Below, piece by piece: positions 1 through 8,574 of a stretch of 64,000 bases of DNA. The translations under genes were made by a program, and so were the position numbers. The DNA is from Lactobacillus sp. ESL0679 (GTDB lineage Bacteria; Bacillota; Bacilli; Lactobacillales; Lactobacillaceae). The stretch is taken from assembly GCF_029433515.1 (NCBI RefSeq), contig NZ_JAQTIG010000007.1:52815-116814 (forward strand), given 5' to 3'. Each line of letters begins with the position of its first letter. Position 1 is the first letter of the stretch. The notes beneath the pieces are model-generated. The model had not been told where the DNA came from, ran no database searches, and was given only the letters and a program-made list of their open reading frames with translations.

Positions 1-1
1 G

Positions 2-43
2 TATTATGATTGGAAAGGCAATAAATTAAGTAATAAGAATTAA
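2..43 (+). CDS. Possible 3' end of an upstream gene (partial)
   Basis: The first 42 bases read open in one frame and end in TAA, giving a 13-residue tail (YYDWKGNKLSNKN). It could be the end of a protein that begins before the window. Chance is not excluded over so short a stretch. The next terminator lies about 145 bases downstream. Confidence 0.25.
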   Translation, partial: YYDWKGNKLSNKN

Positions 44-188
44 TGGTGTGATGTAGTAGAACAATCTGTATATTAAAGCAAGCAATTTCAAATATAGATA
101 TTTATATATGTAATCGCTTGCAATTAGCAATAAGCTGTATTACAATAATCGTGAATTAAGTAGATGGATTGTTACTATTAAATTAGGC

Positions 189-250
189 AAAACCGCAAAT
201 CGTAATTTGGGTCAATAAGCTCAAGTTAGGAATTGCGGTTTTTCTTTTTT
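189..250 (+). terminator. Rho-independent terminator-like hairpin
   Basis: AAAACCGCAA (189-198) pairs with TTGCGGTTTT (233-242) and is followed by a T-rich run. The loop is long, about 34 bases. It probably ends transcription of the gene to the left. Bases 44-188 hold nothing else I can support. Confidence 0.6.
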
Positions 251-287
251 TATTTGTGAAATCGGTAATAATTACTGTAAAACATCA

Positions 288-334
288 TTGCAAATAAGCG
301 CTTTCTTTGCTAGAATCTTAAGTGGTATCAACCA
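288..334 (+). promoter_or_regulatory. Promoter of the GntR gene with cre-like site and GntR operator
   Basis: A -35 box TTGCAA (288-293) and -10 box TAGAAT (311-316) are 17 bases apart. The spacer carries AAGCGCTTT (296-304), the core of a CcpA cre site. Immediately downstream is TGGTATCAACCA (323-334), which fits the TGGT-N4-ACCA dyad of GntR/HutC-family operators. Similar dyads lie at the PTS promoter near 2355 and 2413, so the GntR protein probably controls both. Confidence 0.6.
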
Positions 335-355
335 GTTGCAAAGGAGGCGTTGCCA

Positions 356-1072
356 ATGCAAAAACCATTATATCGGCAAGTTATTACAGATTTAGAAAAA
401 AGAATTGGCCAGCTAAAGCCAAATGACAAATTACCTAGTGAGCGGCAGCTGTTAATGCAGTATTCCGTTAGTCGCAACACGATTAGATTAGCGCTGCAGG
501 ACTTAGAAGAGCGGGGCTTAATCTATCGATTGCATGGCAAAGGTACTTTTGTGTCCAGCATGTACCTTAATCAGACTAATATTGGCGGGATGTATTCTTT
601 TTCAGAGGAAGTCAAACGCGCGGGACAAAAAGCAACTACCAAAAATTACAGCTTGGAGTTGGTAGTGCCTAGTAAGCAAATTGCTGAGCAATTGAACTTA
701 AATGAGGGCGAGCAAACTTATAAGCTAGTCCGCATTCGCTTAGCTAATGATGAGCCGCGAATCTTAAGTACAACATATTTACCAGAACCGCTTTTTCCGG
801 ATCTTAAACTTAGTGACTTACAGGTTGACCCTCTTTATAGTGTGTTAAAAAATAAGTATCACCAACTTAGTGTGATGGCTTTTGAAGATGTTCAGGCTGT
901 GAGCTTGACTGCTGTTGAATCCAAATTTTTAGCAGAAAAAGTTGGCGCTCCTTGTTTAAAAATTTATCGTAAGACGATTAATGATAAAAATATTCCTGTT
1001 GAATTCACAATCTCATTAGCTCGCGGGGACAGGTTTATTTATCGTTCAAGACAGTACAATCATTTAATTTAA
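356..1072 (+). CDS. GntR/HutC-family transcriptional regulator of the amino-sugar PTS cluster
   Basis: The N-terminal 70 residues form a GntR winged helix (SERQLLMQYSVSRNT, then LHGKGTFV). The rest is a UTRA effector domain, which in this family usually senses a phosphorylated sugar. ATG at 356 is chosen over an in-frame TTG at 350 because AAGGAGG at 341-347 is correctly spaced only for 356. The gene heads a cluster with AgaS and a mannose-family PTS, as GnbR/AgaR-type regulators do. Repeated TGGT-N4-ACCA sites at its own and the PTS promoter suggest autoregulation. The exact inducer is inferred, not seen. Confidence 0.88.
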   Translation: MQKPLYRQVITDLEKRIGQLKPNDKLPSERQLLMQYSVSRNTIRLALQDLEERGLIYRLHGKGTFVSSMYLNQTNIGGMYSFSEEVKRAGQKATTKNYSLELVVPSKQIAEQLNLNEGEQTYKLVRIRLANDEPRILSTTYLPEPLFPDLKLSDLQVDPLYSVLKNKYHQLSVMAFEDVQAVSLTAVESKFLAEKVGAPCLKIYRKTINDKNIPVEFTISLARGDRFIYRSRQYNHLI

Positions 1073-1099
1073 TTTTAGTGAAAGGTAGGAATTAACAAC

Positions 1100-2269
1100 A
1101 TGTTTTCAAAAACAGATGAGGAATTAGAACAACTTAGTGCGCGTATTACGACGCGTGAAATCCAGCAACAACCACAATTGTGGCAAGAAACTTGGTCAAT
1201 CTATCAAGATAAAAAGGCAGAAATTCAAGCTTTTTTGGATAAGATTAATCAAAAATGGGGCAAATTACGAGTAATCTTTACTGGGGCCGGAACAAGTGCC
1301 TATGTTGGCAATACCATCATGCCGTATCTGCAGCAACATGGTGATCGGACTAAATATAATTTTGAATCAATTGACACCACTAAAATCGTTTCCACCCCTA
1401 AAGATTATCTTGAGCCAGAAACACCAACTATTTTAGTTTCCTTTGCGCGTAGCGGTGATTCACCGGAGTCAGTGGCAACAGTTGAACTAGCTAAAAAGAT
1501 CGTTAAGCACTTATACCAAGTTGCCATCACTTGTGCTCCAGAAGGTCAATTAGCTAAGGACTTAACGGGCGATGCAACAGGGCTAGTTGTATTAACGCCA
1601 GCTAAATCCTTAGACCAAGGCTTTGCAATGACTGGTTCATTTTCATGTATGAGCTTAACGGCGTTATTGATTTTTGACACGCTAGATGACCAACGTAAAG
1701 AAAAGATTATTGGTGAAATTGCTCAAATGGGCAGGAGCGTGATTGAGCGTGAGCCGGAAATTCAATCACTGGTCGATACTGATTTTAACCGGATTACATA
1801 CATTGGCAGTGGTAGTTTGGGTGGCTTGGCTGAAGAAACGCGGCTAAAGATTCTGGAATTAACTGCTGGTGAAGTAGCAGCCTTGTTTGACACATCAATG
1901 GGCTTGCGTCATGGTCCTAAGTCGTTTTTAGACAGTAAGACAATTGTTTTTGATTATGTTTCTAATAATTCATATACTAGACAATATGATCTGGACATTT
2001 TAAACGAGATTAAGGGCGACGACATTGTGCCGTTAGTCATGGCAGTTGGTCAAGAGAAGGATGACCAAAATTTTGCGGGCAAGTCCTTTACTTTTGAAGC
2101 TGATGAATTATTGCCTGATGCTTATCTAGCACTGCCAGATGTCATGTTTGGTCAGACGATTGCATTGTTAACTTCGATTAAAGTTAACAATAAGCCAGAC
2201 ACACCGTCTCCGACGGGGACAGTTAACCGAGTAGTTAAGGGTGTAACTATTCATAAATTTATAGAATAA
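1100..2269 (+). CDS. agaS: AgaS-type SIS-domain galactosamine-6-phosphate deaminase/isomerase
   Basis: This 389-residue cytoplasmic protein has two SIS phosphosugar-binding domains, with IFTGAGTSAYVGN and SFARSGDSPES in the first and YIGSGSLGGLAEE and GLRHGPKS in the second. Length and motifs fit AgaS, which converts galactosamine-6-phosphate to tagatose-6-phosphate plus ammonia. It lies 27 bases after the GntR gene, before a mannose-family PTS and with lacD downstream. Together these imply GalNAc/GalN or galacto-N-biose use. No GalNAc-6-phosphate deacetylase (NagA/AgaA) is present in the cluster, so that step would have to be supplied elsewhere. Confidence 0.85.
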   Translation: MFSKTDEELEQLSARITTREIQQQPQLWQETWSIYQDKKAEIQAFLDKINQKWGKLRVIFTGAGTSAYVGNTIMPYLQQHGDRTKYNFESIDTTKIVSTPKDYLEPETPTILVSFARSGDSPESVATVELAKKIVKHLYQVAITCAPEGQLAKDLTGDATGLVVLTPAKSLDQGFAMTGSFSCMSLTALLIFDTLDDQRKEKIIGEIAQMGRSVIEREPEIQSLVDTDFNRITYIGSGSLGGLAEETRLKILELTAGEVAALFDTSMGLRHGPKSFLDSKTIVFDYVSNNSYTRQYDLDILNEIKGDDIVPLVMAVGQEKDDQNFAGKSFTFEADELLPDAYLALPDVMFGQTIALLTSIKVNNKPDTPSPTGTVNRVVKGVTIHKFIE

Positions 2270-2288
2270 TAATTAATATTTTAATTAG

Positions 2289-2327
2289 AATGAAGGCCTT
2301 GTTTTATAATGAGCCTTCATTTTTTAT
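2289..2327 (+). terminator. Rho-independent terminator after agaS
   Basis: AATGAAGGC (2289-2297) pairs with GCCTTCATT (2313-2321), followed by a T run. It separates gntR-agaS from the PTS genes, which have their own promoter. Confidence 0.8.
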
Positions 2328-2343
2328 TTTAAAAAACTTCTTA

Positions 2344-2426
2344 TTGACAAAAAGTGGTAGGTACCTTATTATATAAATTGAAAGCGCTTTATAAATATTT
2401 TTTGTGTATTTATGGTATCGGTTCCA
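2344..2426 (+). promoter_or_regulatory. Promoter of the PTS operon with cre site and GntR-type operators
   Basis: TTGACA (2344-2349) and TATTAT (2367-2372) are 17 bases apart. TGGTAGGTACCT (2355-2366) fills the spacer and resembles the operator at 323. A near-perfect cre, TGAAAGCGCTTTAT (2379-2392), sits just after the -10, where CcpA would block transcription. A looser dyad, TGGTATCGGTTCCA, lies at 2413-2426. Dual control by the GntR protein and CcpA is inferred. Confidence 0.7.
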
Positions 2427-2462
2427 GTTCATGAAACTTAACCATACATAGGAGGAAGATAT

Positions 2463-2951
2463 ATGAATATTGTGGGTGCAAGAATCGATGAACGATTAGT
2501 TCATGGTCAAGTTGCCAATCTATGGACACCTAAGCTGCAGGTAGAGCGCATTATTGTGCTTGACGAAGCTGCCGCAAAGGATGATATCCAAAAGAGTGGT
2601 TTAAGAATGGCTACGCCAATGACAACTAGACTAAGTGTTTTACCAGTAGAAGTTGCCGCAGATCATTTGAAGAAGGATCGTTACGGTAACCAAAGACTGT
2701 TCCTAGTTGCTAAAAGACCGGAGAAGTTTTTAGATTTGCTTAATCAGGGGATTAAGCTTGATATGATCAACGTTGGTAACATGTCTAAGCGTGATGGTAC
2801 GACCGAATTAACTAAGCAAGTTAACATCAATGAAGAAGATGCTAAGTTGTTTAAGCAAATAGCCGATCAAGGCGTTAAGTTAATTGCTCAAGTAAATCCA
2901 AGTGTTGATGCACATGACTTCTTGAAGTTAATTGATGAAAAGATGAAGTAG
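2463..2951 (+). CDS. PTS mannose-family transporter subunit IIB (AgaV-like)
   Basis: This 162-residue cytoplasmic protein is a full-length mannose/fructose/sorbose-family IIB. The motif DERLVHGQV contains the phosphorylated histidine, His14. IIB accepts phosphate from IIA and passes it to the sugar during uptake through IIC-IID. AGGAGG lies just upstream of the ATG. IIC begins 11 bases after its stop, and IID and IIA follow, so the phosphotransfer set is complete. The AgaS and LacD neighbours suggest an amino-sugar or its disaccharide as substrate. Confidence 0.92.
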   Translation: MNIVGARIDERLVHGQVANLWTPKLQVERIIVLDEAAAKDDIQKSGLRMATPMTTRLSVLPVEVAADHLKKDRYGNQRLFLVAKRPEKFLDLLNQGIKLDMINVGNMSKRDGTTELTKQVNINEEDAKLFKQIADQGVKLIAQVNPSVDAHDFLKLIDEKMK

Positions 2952-2962
2952 GAGGAAGAAAA

Positions 2963-3862
2963 ATGGCTTGGTGGCAAATATTACTACTTACTTTATACGC
3001 AGGCCTAGAAATTCTAGATGAATTGCAAATTTATTCATCATTAAATACGCCTGTTGGTGCAGGATTAATTGCTGGATTAATCATGGGCAATTTACCTGCA
3101 GGACTGTTTATTGGTGCCTCAATGCAGTTGACTGTTTTAGGTGTTGGTACCTTCGGTGGGGCTTCAAGAATTGATGCGACTACTGGTACAGTTTTAGCAA
3201 CTGCCTTCTCAGTCAGCATTAAGGGCATGAGCCCACAAGTGGCAATTTCTTCAATTGCCGTTCCAGTTGCGACAATCATGGTTGAATTGGACGTTTTGGC
3301 TAGATTTGCGAACACGTACTTTTCGCACAGAATTGATCACTTAATTGATGAAGAACACATTAACTATAAGGCAGTTGAACGCAATGTCTTGTATGGTGCT
3401 CTACCATGGTCGCTTTCACGTGCTGTTCCTGTATTTATTGCTTTGGCTTTTGGTCAAGGCTTAGTCCAAACAATCGCCAATGCCTTGAATGGTGACTTGC
3501 TTTGGTTAGGTAATGGGTTGACAGTAGCCGGTGCTACATTGCCAGCTGTTGGTTTTGCAATCTTGTTACGGTACTTACCAATTAAAAAGCATGCCGCATA
3601 CTTAATTTTGGGCTTCACGATTACGACGTTGTTCTCAGTTTTGTTCAGCAGTATCCAGGCATTAGGTACTGGTGTTGCTGCAGCAAACAAGAGCTTTACT
3701 GCTACCTTTAACGGCTTGCCAATGTTGGCAGTTGCATTGCTAGGTTTAGCTCTCGCAATTTTGCACTACAAGAATATTCCGCTTAAGAGCGCTGCACAAA
3801 AGACTGTAAGTCAAAGCAACGCAAATGATGACGAGGGGGAAATTACTGATGACGAACTCTAA
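2963..3862 (+). CDS. PTS mannose-family membrane subunit IIC (AgaW-like)
   Basis: A polytopic membrane protein of 299 residues with the sorbose-family IIC pattern (PVGAGLIAGLIMGNLPAG near residue 30; many hydrophobic helices). With IID it forms the sugar-translocating channel. The tail after the last helix is polar and acidic. Its 3' end overlaps the IID gene by 14 bases in another frame, which suggests translational coupling. Confidence 0.92.
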   Translation: MAWWQILLLTLYAGLEILDELQIYSSLNTPVGAGLIAGLIMGNLPAGLFIGASMQLTVLGVGTFGGASRIDATTGTVLATAFSVSIKGMSPQVAISSIAVPVATIMVELDVLARFANTYFSHRIDHLIDEEHINYKAVERNVLYGALPWSLSRAVPVFIALAFGQGLVQTIANALNGDLLWLGNGLTVAGATLPAVGFAILLRYLPIKKHAAYLILGFTITTLFSVLFSSIQALGTGVAAANKSFTATFNGLPMLAVALLGLALAILHYKNIPLKSAAQKTVSQSNANDDEGEITDDEL

Positions 3863-4667
3863 ACCAAAGTATAAATTAACTGATAAAGACTTTAATCAAA
3901 TTAACAGAAGATCATTATTCGGCTACCAGTTAGGCTGGAACTACGAAAGAATGCAGAACAGTGGTTATCTGTATACGATTTTGCCGCAACTGCGCAAGAT
4001 TTATGGTGATGATACTCCAGAGTTGAGAGAAATGATGAAGACGCACATGCAGTTCTTTAACACTTCTAACTTCTTTAACACGATTATCACGGGACTTGAC
4101 CTTGCCGTTGAGGAAAATGAAGGAATTGCTGGTAAAGATACGGTTACTGGTATGAAAGTTGGTTTGATGGGTTCATTTGCGGCAATTGGTGACTCAATTT
4201 TCGCTTCCTTAATTCCAGCTATCTTTGGGGCTTTAGCAGCTTCAATGGCTCATGAAGGCAACCCAACAGGAGTTATTATCTGGGTTGCAGTCTGCTTATT
4301 AATCTGCGTCTTTCGTTGGAAGCAATTACGGATTGCTTATAAGCAAGGTGTTTCTCTAGTTACTGATATGCGGGACCAATTAAATGCATTGACTGATTCA
4401 GCCACTGTTTTAGGTGTCTTCATGGTTGGTGCGTTAGTTGCCACAATGGTTAACATCAAATTTGCTTGGGTACCACAGATTGGTAAAGTATCAATGAACA
4501 TTCAAAACAATTTGGATATGATTATTCCTAAACTATTACCTGCAGCTGTTGTTGCCTTTGTCTACTGGCTGCTTGGTAAGAAGGGTATGTCCTCTACTAA
4601 GGTAATCTTCATTGTCTTGATCCTTTGTGTAATCTTAGGTGGTACAGGAATTATCGCTAAGATTTAA
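3849..4667 (+). CDS. PTS mannose-family membrane subunit IID (AgaE-like)
   Basis: IID partner of the preceding IIC. It begins with a polar segment, then the family motif of a tryptophan and tyrosine near GYQLGWNYERMQNSG, then the GLMGSFAAIGDSIFASLIP region and several membrane helices. The start at 3849 is preferred over in-frame ATG codons upstream because GAGGGGG at 3832-3838 serves it. That gives 272 residues, normal for IID. It is co-transcribed with IIB, IIC and IIA. Confidence 0.9.
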   Translation: MTNSKPKYKLTDKDFNQINRRSLFGYQLGWNYERMQNSGYLYTILPQLRKIYGDDTPELREMMKTHMQFFNTSNFFNTIITGLDLAVEENEGIAGKDTVTGMKVGLMGSFAAIGDSIFASLIPAIFGALAASMAHEGNPTGVIIWVAVCLLICVFRWKQLRIAYKQGVSLVTDMRDQLNALTDSATVLGVFMVGALVATMVNIKFAWVPQIGKVSMNIQNNLDMIIPKLLPAAVVAFVYWLLGKKGMSSTKVIFIVLILCVILGGTGIIAKI

Positions 4668-4690
4668 TTTAAATAATTAGAAAGTATATT

Positions 4691-5092
4691 ATGGCAGAAA
4701 AAGAATTAATTTTGATTAGTCACGGGACGATGGCTGAGGGCTTAAAAGCCAGTGCTGAATTAATCATGGGTGAACAAGAGCATTTACATACGGTGTGCTT
4801 GTTACCTGATGAAGGTCCAGAAGACTTTAAGAAAAAATTTACCGCTGAAATTGTTGGCATGAACCTTGAAGATGTGACAGTTTTTGCTGATTTAATGGGC
4901 GGTACTCCAGCTAACGTTGTTAGTCAGATGATTATGGGTGGTCAATCAATCCAGTTAATTTCGGGGATGAACTTGCCGCTGGTAATTGAATGGCTTAACA
5001 GTCAAATGAATGGTAACGAATCTGATTATATTACTGCCGGCAAGGCAGGGATGGTTAACATTACTCAAATGCTGGCAAACATGAAGAAGTAA
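4691..5092 (+). CDS. PTS mannose-family subunit IIA (AgaF-like)
   Basis: A 133-residue cytoplasmic EIIA-Man domain. ILISHGTMAEG carries the active-site histidine, His11, which receives phosphate from HPr. The motif ADLMGGTPAN is also typical. It is the last gene of the operon and 23 bases after IID; the ribosome-binding site is weak. It is the only mannose-family IIA gene in the window. It could therefore also serve the second mannose-type PTS at 17.3-19.4 kb, which has no IIA gene of its own; this is an inference. Confidence 0.92.
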   Translation: MAEKELILISHGTMAEGLKASAELIMGEQEHLHTVCLLPDEGPEDFKKKFTAEIVGMNLEDVTVFADLMGGTPANVVSQMIMGGQSIQLISGMNLPLVIEWLNSQMNGNESDYITAGKAGMVNITQMLANMKK

Positions 5093-5113
5093 AATTATTT
5101 AAGGTATAAAAAT

Positions 5114-5146
5114 ACCATGAGTTGAGAAAAGCTCATGGTGTTTTGT
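5114..5146 (+). terminator. Terminator after the PTS operon
   Basis: ACCATGAG (5114-5121) pairs with CTCATGGT (5132-5139), followed by a T-rich stretch. It lies between convergent genes. Confidence 0.7.
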
Positions 5147-5167
5147 TGTTTTGAAGTAATGATGGAT

Positions 5168-7189
5168 TTAATTAAAGAGCAGCTGGATCGTTTCTAATGG
5201 GTTAAGTTCAGCAGCAATTGTTGCAATGCCGTCTGTAACAGTTACCTGGGCAATCTTAGTGCTGACTGTCTCGCCATTTTTGCGCACAATTGTCACTGCG
5301 TTACTTGGTAATGGTTTACTTAGGTGCCAGCGAATTTGTGAATAAGCATCTAGGGTGAAGTTGGCTAGCCAAGCAACGCGGCGGTCATCTTGCATGTTTA
5401 ATTTAACATTCGGCATGGCAATTAGATAATCGATTGGCTGGATACTATCAAGCATTTGCTCTAAAAGTCCCTGCTTGTAAGTGGTAAATTGTGATTCCCA
5501 GCCATGTTTTGGATCCTGATCCATCGGCAAAACAATAATATGCTTGTCAATTACCGCCATGACATTACCTAGCTCTTCATCAAGCGAGCTGTAAGCCTTA
5601 GACCAGATAGCAACATCACTGCCTGTTTCATAAGTAAGTTTTAAATAATTTCCGGTATGCTGCAGCATTGTAATTCTTGGATTCTTGACACCATCAACGG
5701 TAACATTGTCTGCTTGTTCAAATGACTGGTAGGCAGTGCGGTATGGGTGCCAAACGGCTTGTTCAATGTGCAGCAGTTTACCTAAACCACGCTCAAGCAA
5801 GACGTTAACACTTTCGCCGTCTAGTAAAACCGTATTGTTATTAAGTAGGGCAGTAATCTGACTATTGGTGAAATTCCGCAATAATTGTCCCGCAATGGCG
5901 ATAGTTTGCTTTTGAAGTTTAGTATGAGCATTGACTGGCAGAATTGTGGTCGCAAAGCCAAAGGCTGATAGAAGACTAGCCCAATTCTTTTCGTGTGGCA
6001 ATAATTCTTCTGCTGCTTGACCGCTCTTAGTATGCAAGCAATAACTGGAATCTTGATCAACTAAAATTTTAATGCCAGCTAAGTGGTTAATCTTTAAGCA
6101 ATTTTCGGATAGTTTGTTAACAAATGGCTTGATTTCAGCTAGCATTTTCGCATAATGCCAATTTTCATTAATGCCGTTGCCCATCATGTCGAATAGATTA
6201 AGCAAAATTCCCTTACTGCCAATCAGGGCAGTGGTGATAATCTGAAACTTGGTAAAGGCGAGTGATTTGACTAGTGGCGAATACATGTAACTTTCCAGCT
6301 CAGGATATAATTCCGCATTTTCGCCTAAATAAGCGGCAGTGATACGAGTATATTCTTCAAAATTACGTCCATATTGTAATGGTGCAACTTCGTTATAAGC
6401 GGGCAAATGTGGCCTAGCTACTTGGGGATGATTGGGCCCAGCTTGAGCAGCAAACAATTGCTGCCAATCACGGCCTTCAATTGCATGCCAATCAGGGAAT
6501 GAGGTCATCTGTGCGAGGTCAGTTTCTGGACTAACTTGGTGCACGGCTTCTTCGATTAAATGCTCGTTTTCAATCATTTCCTGGCGAGCCTGGTCTAGGT
6601 AAATTTGCCGTTCTGGCATCGGTTTTCCTGGCTTGAGCATATTTTTAACAAAATCTTCGCGTGACTCTGCCTTGCCTAATTTTTGCTGGTAAAGTCGCAT
6701 ATGATAATCACAAAAACACATCAATTTTAGCGGTGTGTGGTTATAATGGCGAAAATCATCTTCGAGCCATAAACGTCGGGGATGAATGCTAGCATATTGA
6801 GCATAAGTTTGCGCAAGATATTTGCGCCAAGTTGGGTCAGCAGGACAAGCCATGTCTTGCGCTTTTTGCCCATTGATGTCGACAAAGGTATTAAAGCCAA
6901 TTGCGGGATTGACCTGGTAGCCGCGGTCGGAATGCATGATTGTCGTCCAGGGGTTAAGGCTAGTAGTAACTCCCATTTGCTTGAGCTTTTTCTGCAACGG
7001 CTTAATCGCATCAAGCCAAACTTGAGTTTCCTGAGTAGTTAAATGACTGTGGTTTAGTTCTTCGCCATTTATAAAAAAGGCAACATCGTCAATTTGCCCT
7101 TTTTGAACAAATTCAATCAGTTTTTGGTCTTTTTCAGATGTGTTGGTGCGAGGATCAAGCATGTATCTGAGCGTATAAATAAAAGACAT
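5168..7189 (-). CDS. Glycoside-hydrolase-like TIM-barrel protein, family uncertain
   Basis: A 673-residue protein with no signal peptide or membrane segment, so probably cytoplasmic. The N-terminal part looks like a (beta/alpha)8 barrel: HPRRLWLEDDFRHYNH near residue 140, CFCDYHMRLYQ shortly after, YPELESYMYSP near 290, and GILLNLFDMMGNG near 330. This is like clan GH-A enzymes related to GH42, and the acidic residues in WLEDDF and PELES are candidate catalytic groups. The C-terminal third is likely beta-sandwich. AGGAG precedes the ATG. It lies between the PTS genes and lacD, so it may cleave the imported phospho-disaccharide. I do not recognise an exact characterised relative. Confidence 0.6.
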   Translation of the reverse strand: MSFIYTLRYMLDPRTNTSEKDQKLIEFVQKGQIDDVAFFINGEELNHSHLTTQETQVWLDAIKPLQKKLKQMGVTTSLNPWTTIMHSDRGYQVNPAIGFNTFVDINGQKAQDMACPADPTWRKYLAQTYAQYASIHPRRLWLEDDFRHYNHTPLKLMCFCDYHMRLYQQKLGKAESREDFVKNMLKPGKPMPERQIYLDQARQEMIENEHLIEEAVHQVSPETDLAQMTSFPDWHAIEGRDWQQLFAAQAGPNHPQVARPHLPAYNEVAPLQYGRNFEEYTRITAAYLGENAELYPELESYMYSPLVKSLAFTKFQIITTALIGSKGILLNLFDMMGNGINENWHYAKMLAEIKPFVNKLSENCLKINHLAGIKILVDQDSSYCLHTKSGQAAEELLPHEKNWASLLSAFGFATTILPVNAHTKLQKQTIAIAGQLLRNFTNSQITALLNNNTVLLDGESVNVLLERGLGKLLHIEQAVWHPYRTAYQSFEQADNVTVDGVKNPRITMLQHTGNYLKLTYETGSDVAIWSKAYSSLDEELGNVMAVIDKHIIVLPMDQDPKHGWESQFTTYKQGLLEQMLDSIQPIDYLIAMPNVKLNMQDDRRVAWLANFTLDAYSQIRWHLSKPLPSNAVTIVRKNGETVSTKIAQVTVTDGIATIAAELNPLETIQLLFN

Positions 7190-7451
7190 GAAATTCTCCT
7201 GTATAAAATAATATGAGTCAAATAGTCATACTGACCCCATTTAATTGTTAATCTTTATAATTAAAATTATAAAGCGCTTCTAAAAAAATGAAAGTGCTTT
7301 AATCGAAATTTATACTACTGGTAAGGTTAATTTTTACTATTTTATAAATAATCATGAAAAGCTTTACATAAAAGATAGGTAAGCTTTAAAAGCAATTTAC
7401 ATGAGTATATAATAATGGTGTGCGATTAATTTGAATTAAAGGAGAAAAATA
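7190..7451. promoter_or_regulatory. Divergent control region between the hydrolase gene and lacD
   Basis: It contains two cre-like stretches: ATAAAGCGCTTCTA near 7268 and TGAAAGTGCTTTAA near 7289. TTTAAA (7385-7390) and TATAAT (7408-7413), 17 bases apart, form a likely lacD promoter. AAGCTTTA is repeated near 7359 and 7381, with unknown meaning. GGAGA lies before the lacD ATG. Confidence 0.55.
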
Positions 7452-8447
7452 ATGAGAACAATTTCTTCAGAAGTTGCTAAACATATGACGAACTTGTCAA
7501 CTGATGAGGGCGTAATTAGCGCCTTGGCGATTGACCAACGTGGTTCATTGAAAAAGATGTTGGCAGAAGCTGCCAACAAGCCAGCCGACGAAACAACAAT
7601 TGTTGATTTTAAGAAGGCAATTTCAAGTGAATTAACACCTTATGCGTCATCAATTTTGACTGATCCAGAATATGGCTTACCTGCAACCAAAGTTAGAGAT
7701 AAGAATTGTGGGTTGCTTCTTTCTTATGAAAAGACCGGTTATGATACAACTGAGCCAGGTAGAATGCCAGACTTGATTGCTAATCAATCAGGTTTACGGA
7801 TTAAGAATGAAGGTGGCGATGCAATTAAGTTTTTGCTCTACTACGATCCAGATGAGGGCGAAGAAATTAACGATAAAAAGCAAGCCTTCGTTGAAAGAGT
7901 CGGTGCTGAAGCTAAAGCCAATGAATTACCATTGTTCTTGGAATTATTGACTTATGATGCAAATATTGCTGATGCTAAAGGCGCAGATTTTGCTAAGGTA
8001 AAGGCCGACAAAGTTTTAAAGACTATGAAGGAATTTTCAGCACCAAAATATGGTGTAACAGTTTTGAAGGTGGAAATTCCATTCAACATTAAGTTTGTTG
8101 AAGGCTTCAATGGTGATAACGAAGTTGTCTACACACAAGCTCAGGCTAAGGAATTGCTGAAGAAACAATCAGATATTACTGATTTGCCATATATCTTCTT
8201 GTCAGCTGGGGTAACATCAGAAGAATTCATCGCTGAAATCAAGATGGCTGAAGAAGCTGGGGCTGACTTTAATGGTGTTCTTTGTGGTCGTGCCACATGG
8301 AAGCCATCAATCAAGCCATTTGCTGCAGAGGGTGAAGAAGTCGGTAAGAAATGGCTGGCCACTCAAGGCAAAGAAAATATCGAAAACTTGAACAAAGCAT
8401 TAACAGGAGCAAAATCTTGGCGTGACAAGTTAACAGTAGAAAAATAA
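7452..8447 (+). CDS. lacD: Tagatose 1,6-bisphosphate aldolase
   Basis: A full-length 331-residue class I aldolase of the LacD family. It cleaves tagatose-1,6-bisphosphate to glyceraldehyde-3-phosphate and dihydroxyacetone phosphate. The Schiff-base lysine is probably Lys206 in TVLKVEIPFN. AIDQRGSL near residue 27 and FLSAGVTSEEF near 250 are family motifs. It would finish the pathway that starts with the upstream PTS and AgaS. A dedicated tagatose-6-phosphate kinase (LacC) is absent here unless the FruK-like kinase at 10,530 or another sugar kinase fills the gap. It has its own promoter and terminator. Confidence 0.92.
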   Translation: MRTISSEVAKHMTNLSTDEGVISALAIDQRGSLKKMLAEAANKPADETTIVDFKKAISSELTPYASSILTDPEYGLPATKVRDKNCGLLLSYEKTGYDTTEPGRMPDLIANQSGLRIKNEGGDAIKFLLYYDPDEGEEINDKKQAFVERVGAEAKANELPLFLELLTYDANIADAKGADFAKVKADKVLKTMKEFSAPKYGVTVLKVEIPFNIKFVEGFNGDNEVVYTQAQAKELLKKQSDITDLPYIFLSAGVTSEEFIAEIKMAEEAGADFNGVLCGRATWKPSIKPFAAEGEEVGKKWLATQGKENIENLNKALTGAKSWRDKLTVEK

Positions 8448-8465
8448 AATAATTAACTTAAATTA

Positions 8466-8500
8466 AAACATTCTATGGCTAAAACATAGAATGTTTTTTT
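8466..8500 (+). terminator. Rho-independent terminator after lacD
   Basis: AACATTCTATG (8467-8477) pairs perfectly with CATAGAATGTT (8485-8495), then runs into T residues. Confidence 0.85.
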
Positions 8501-8574
8501 GTTTTAGTGTAAATTAGTATTAAATTATTTTTAATAATTAAGAAATATTTAATTTATTTATAAGGAGATATGGA

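Noticed and set aside
3031..3690. Minus-strand frames inside the PTS IIC gene
   Set aside because: They are shadows of a strongly supported membrane-protein gene and have no start signals.
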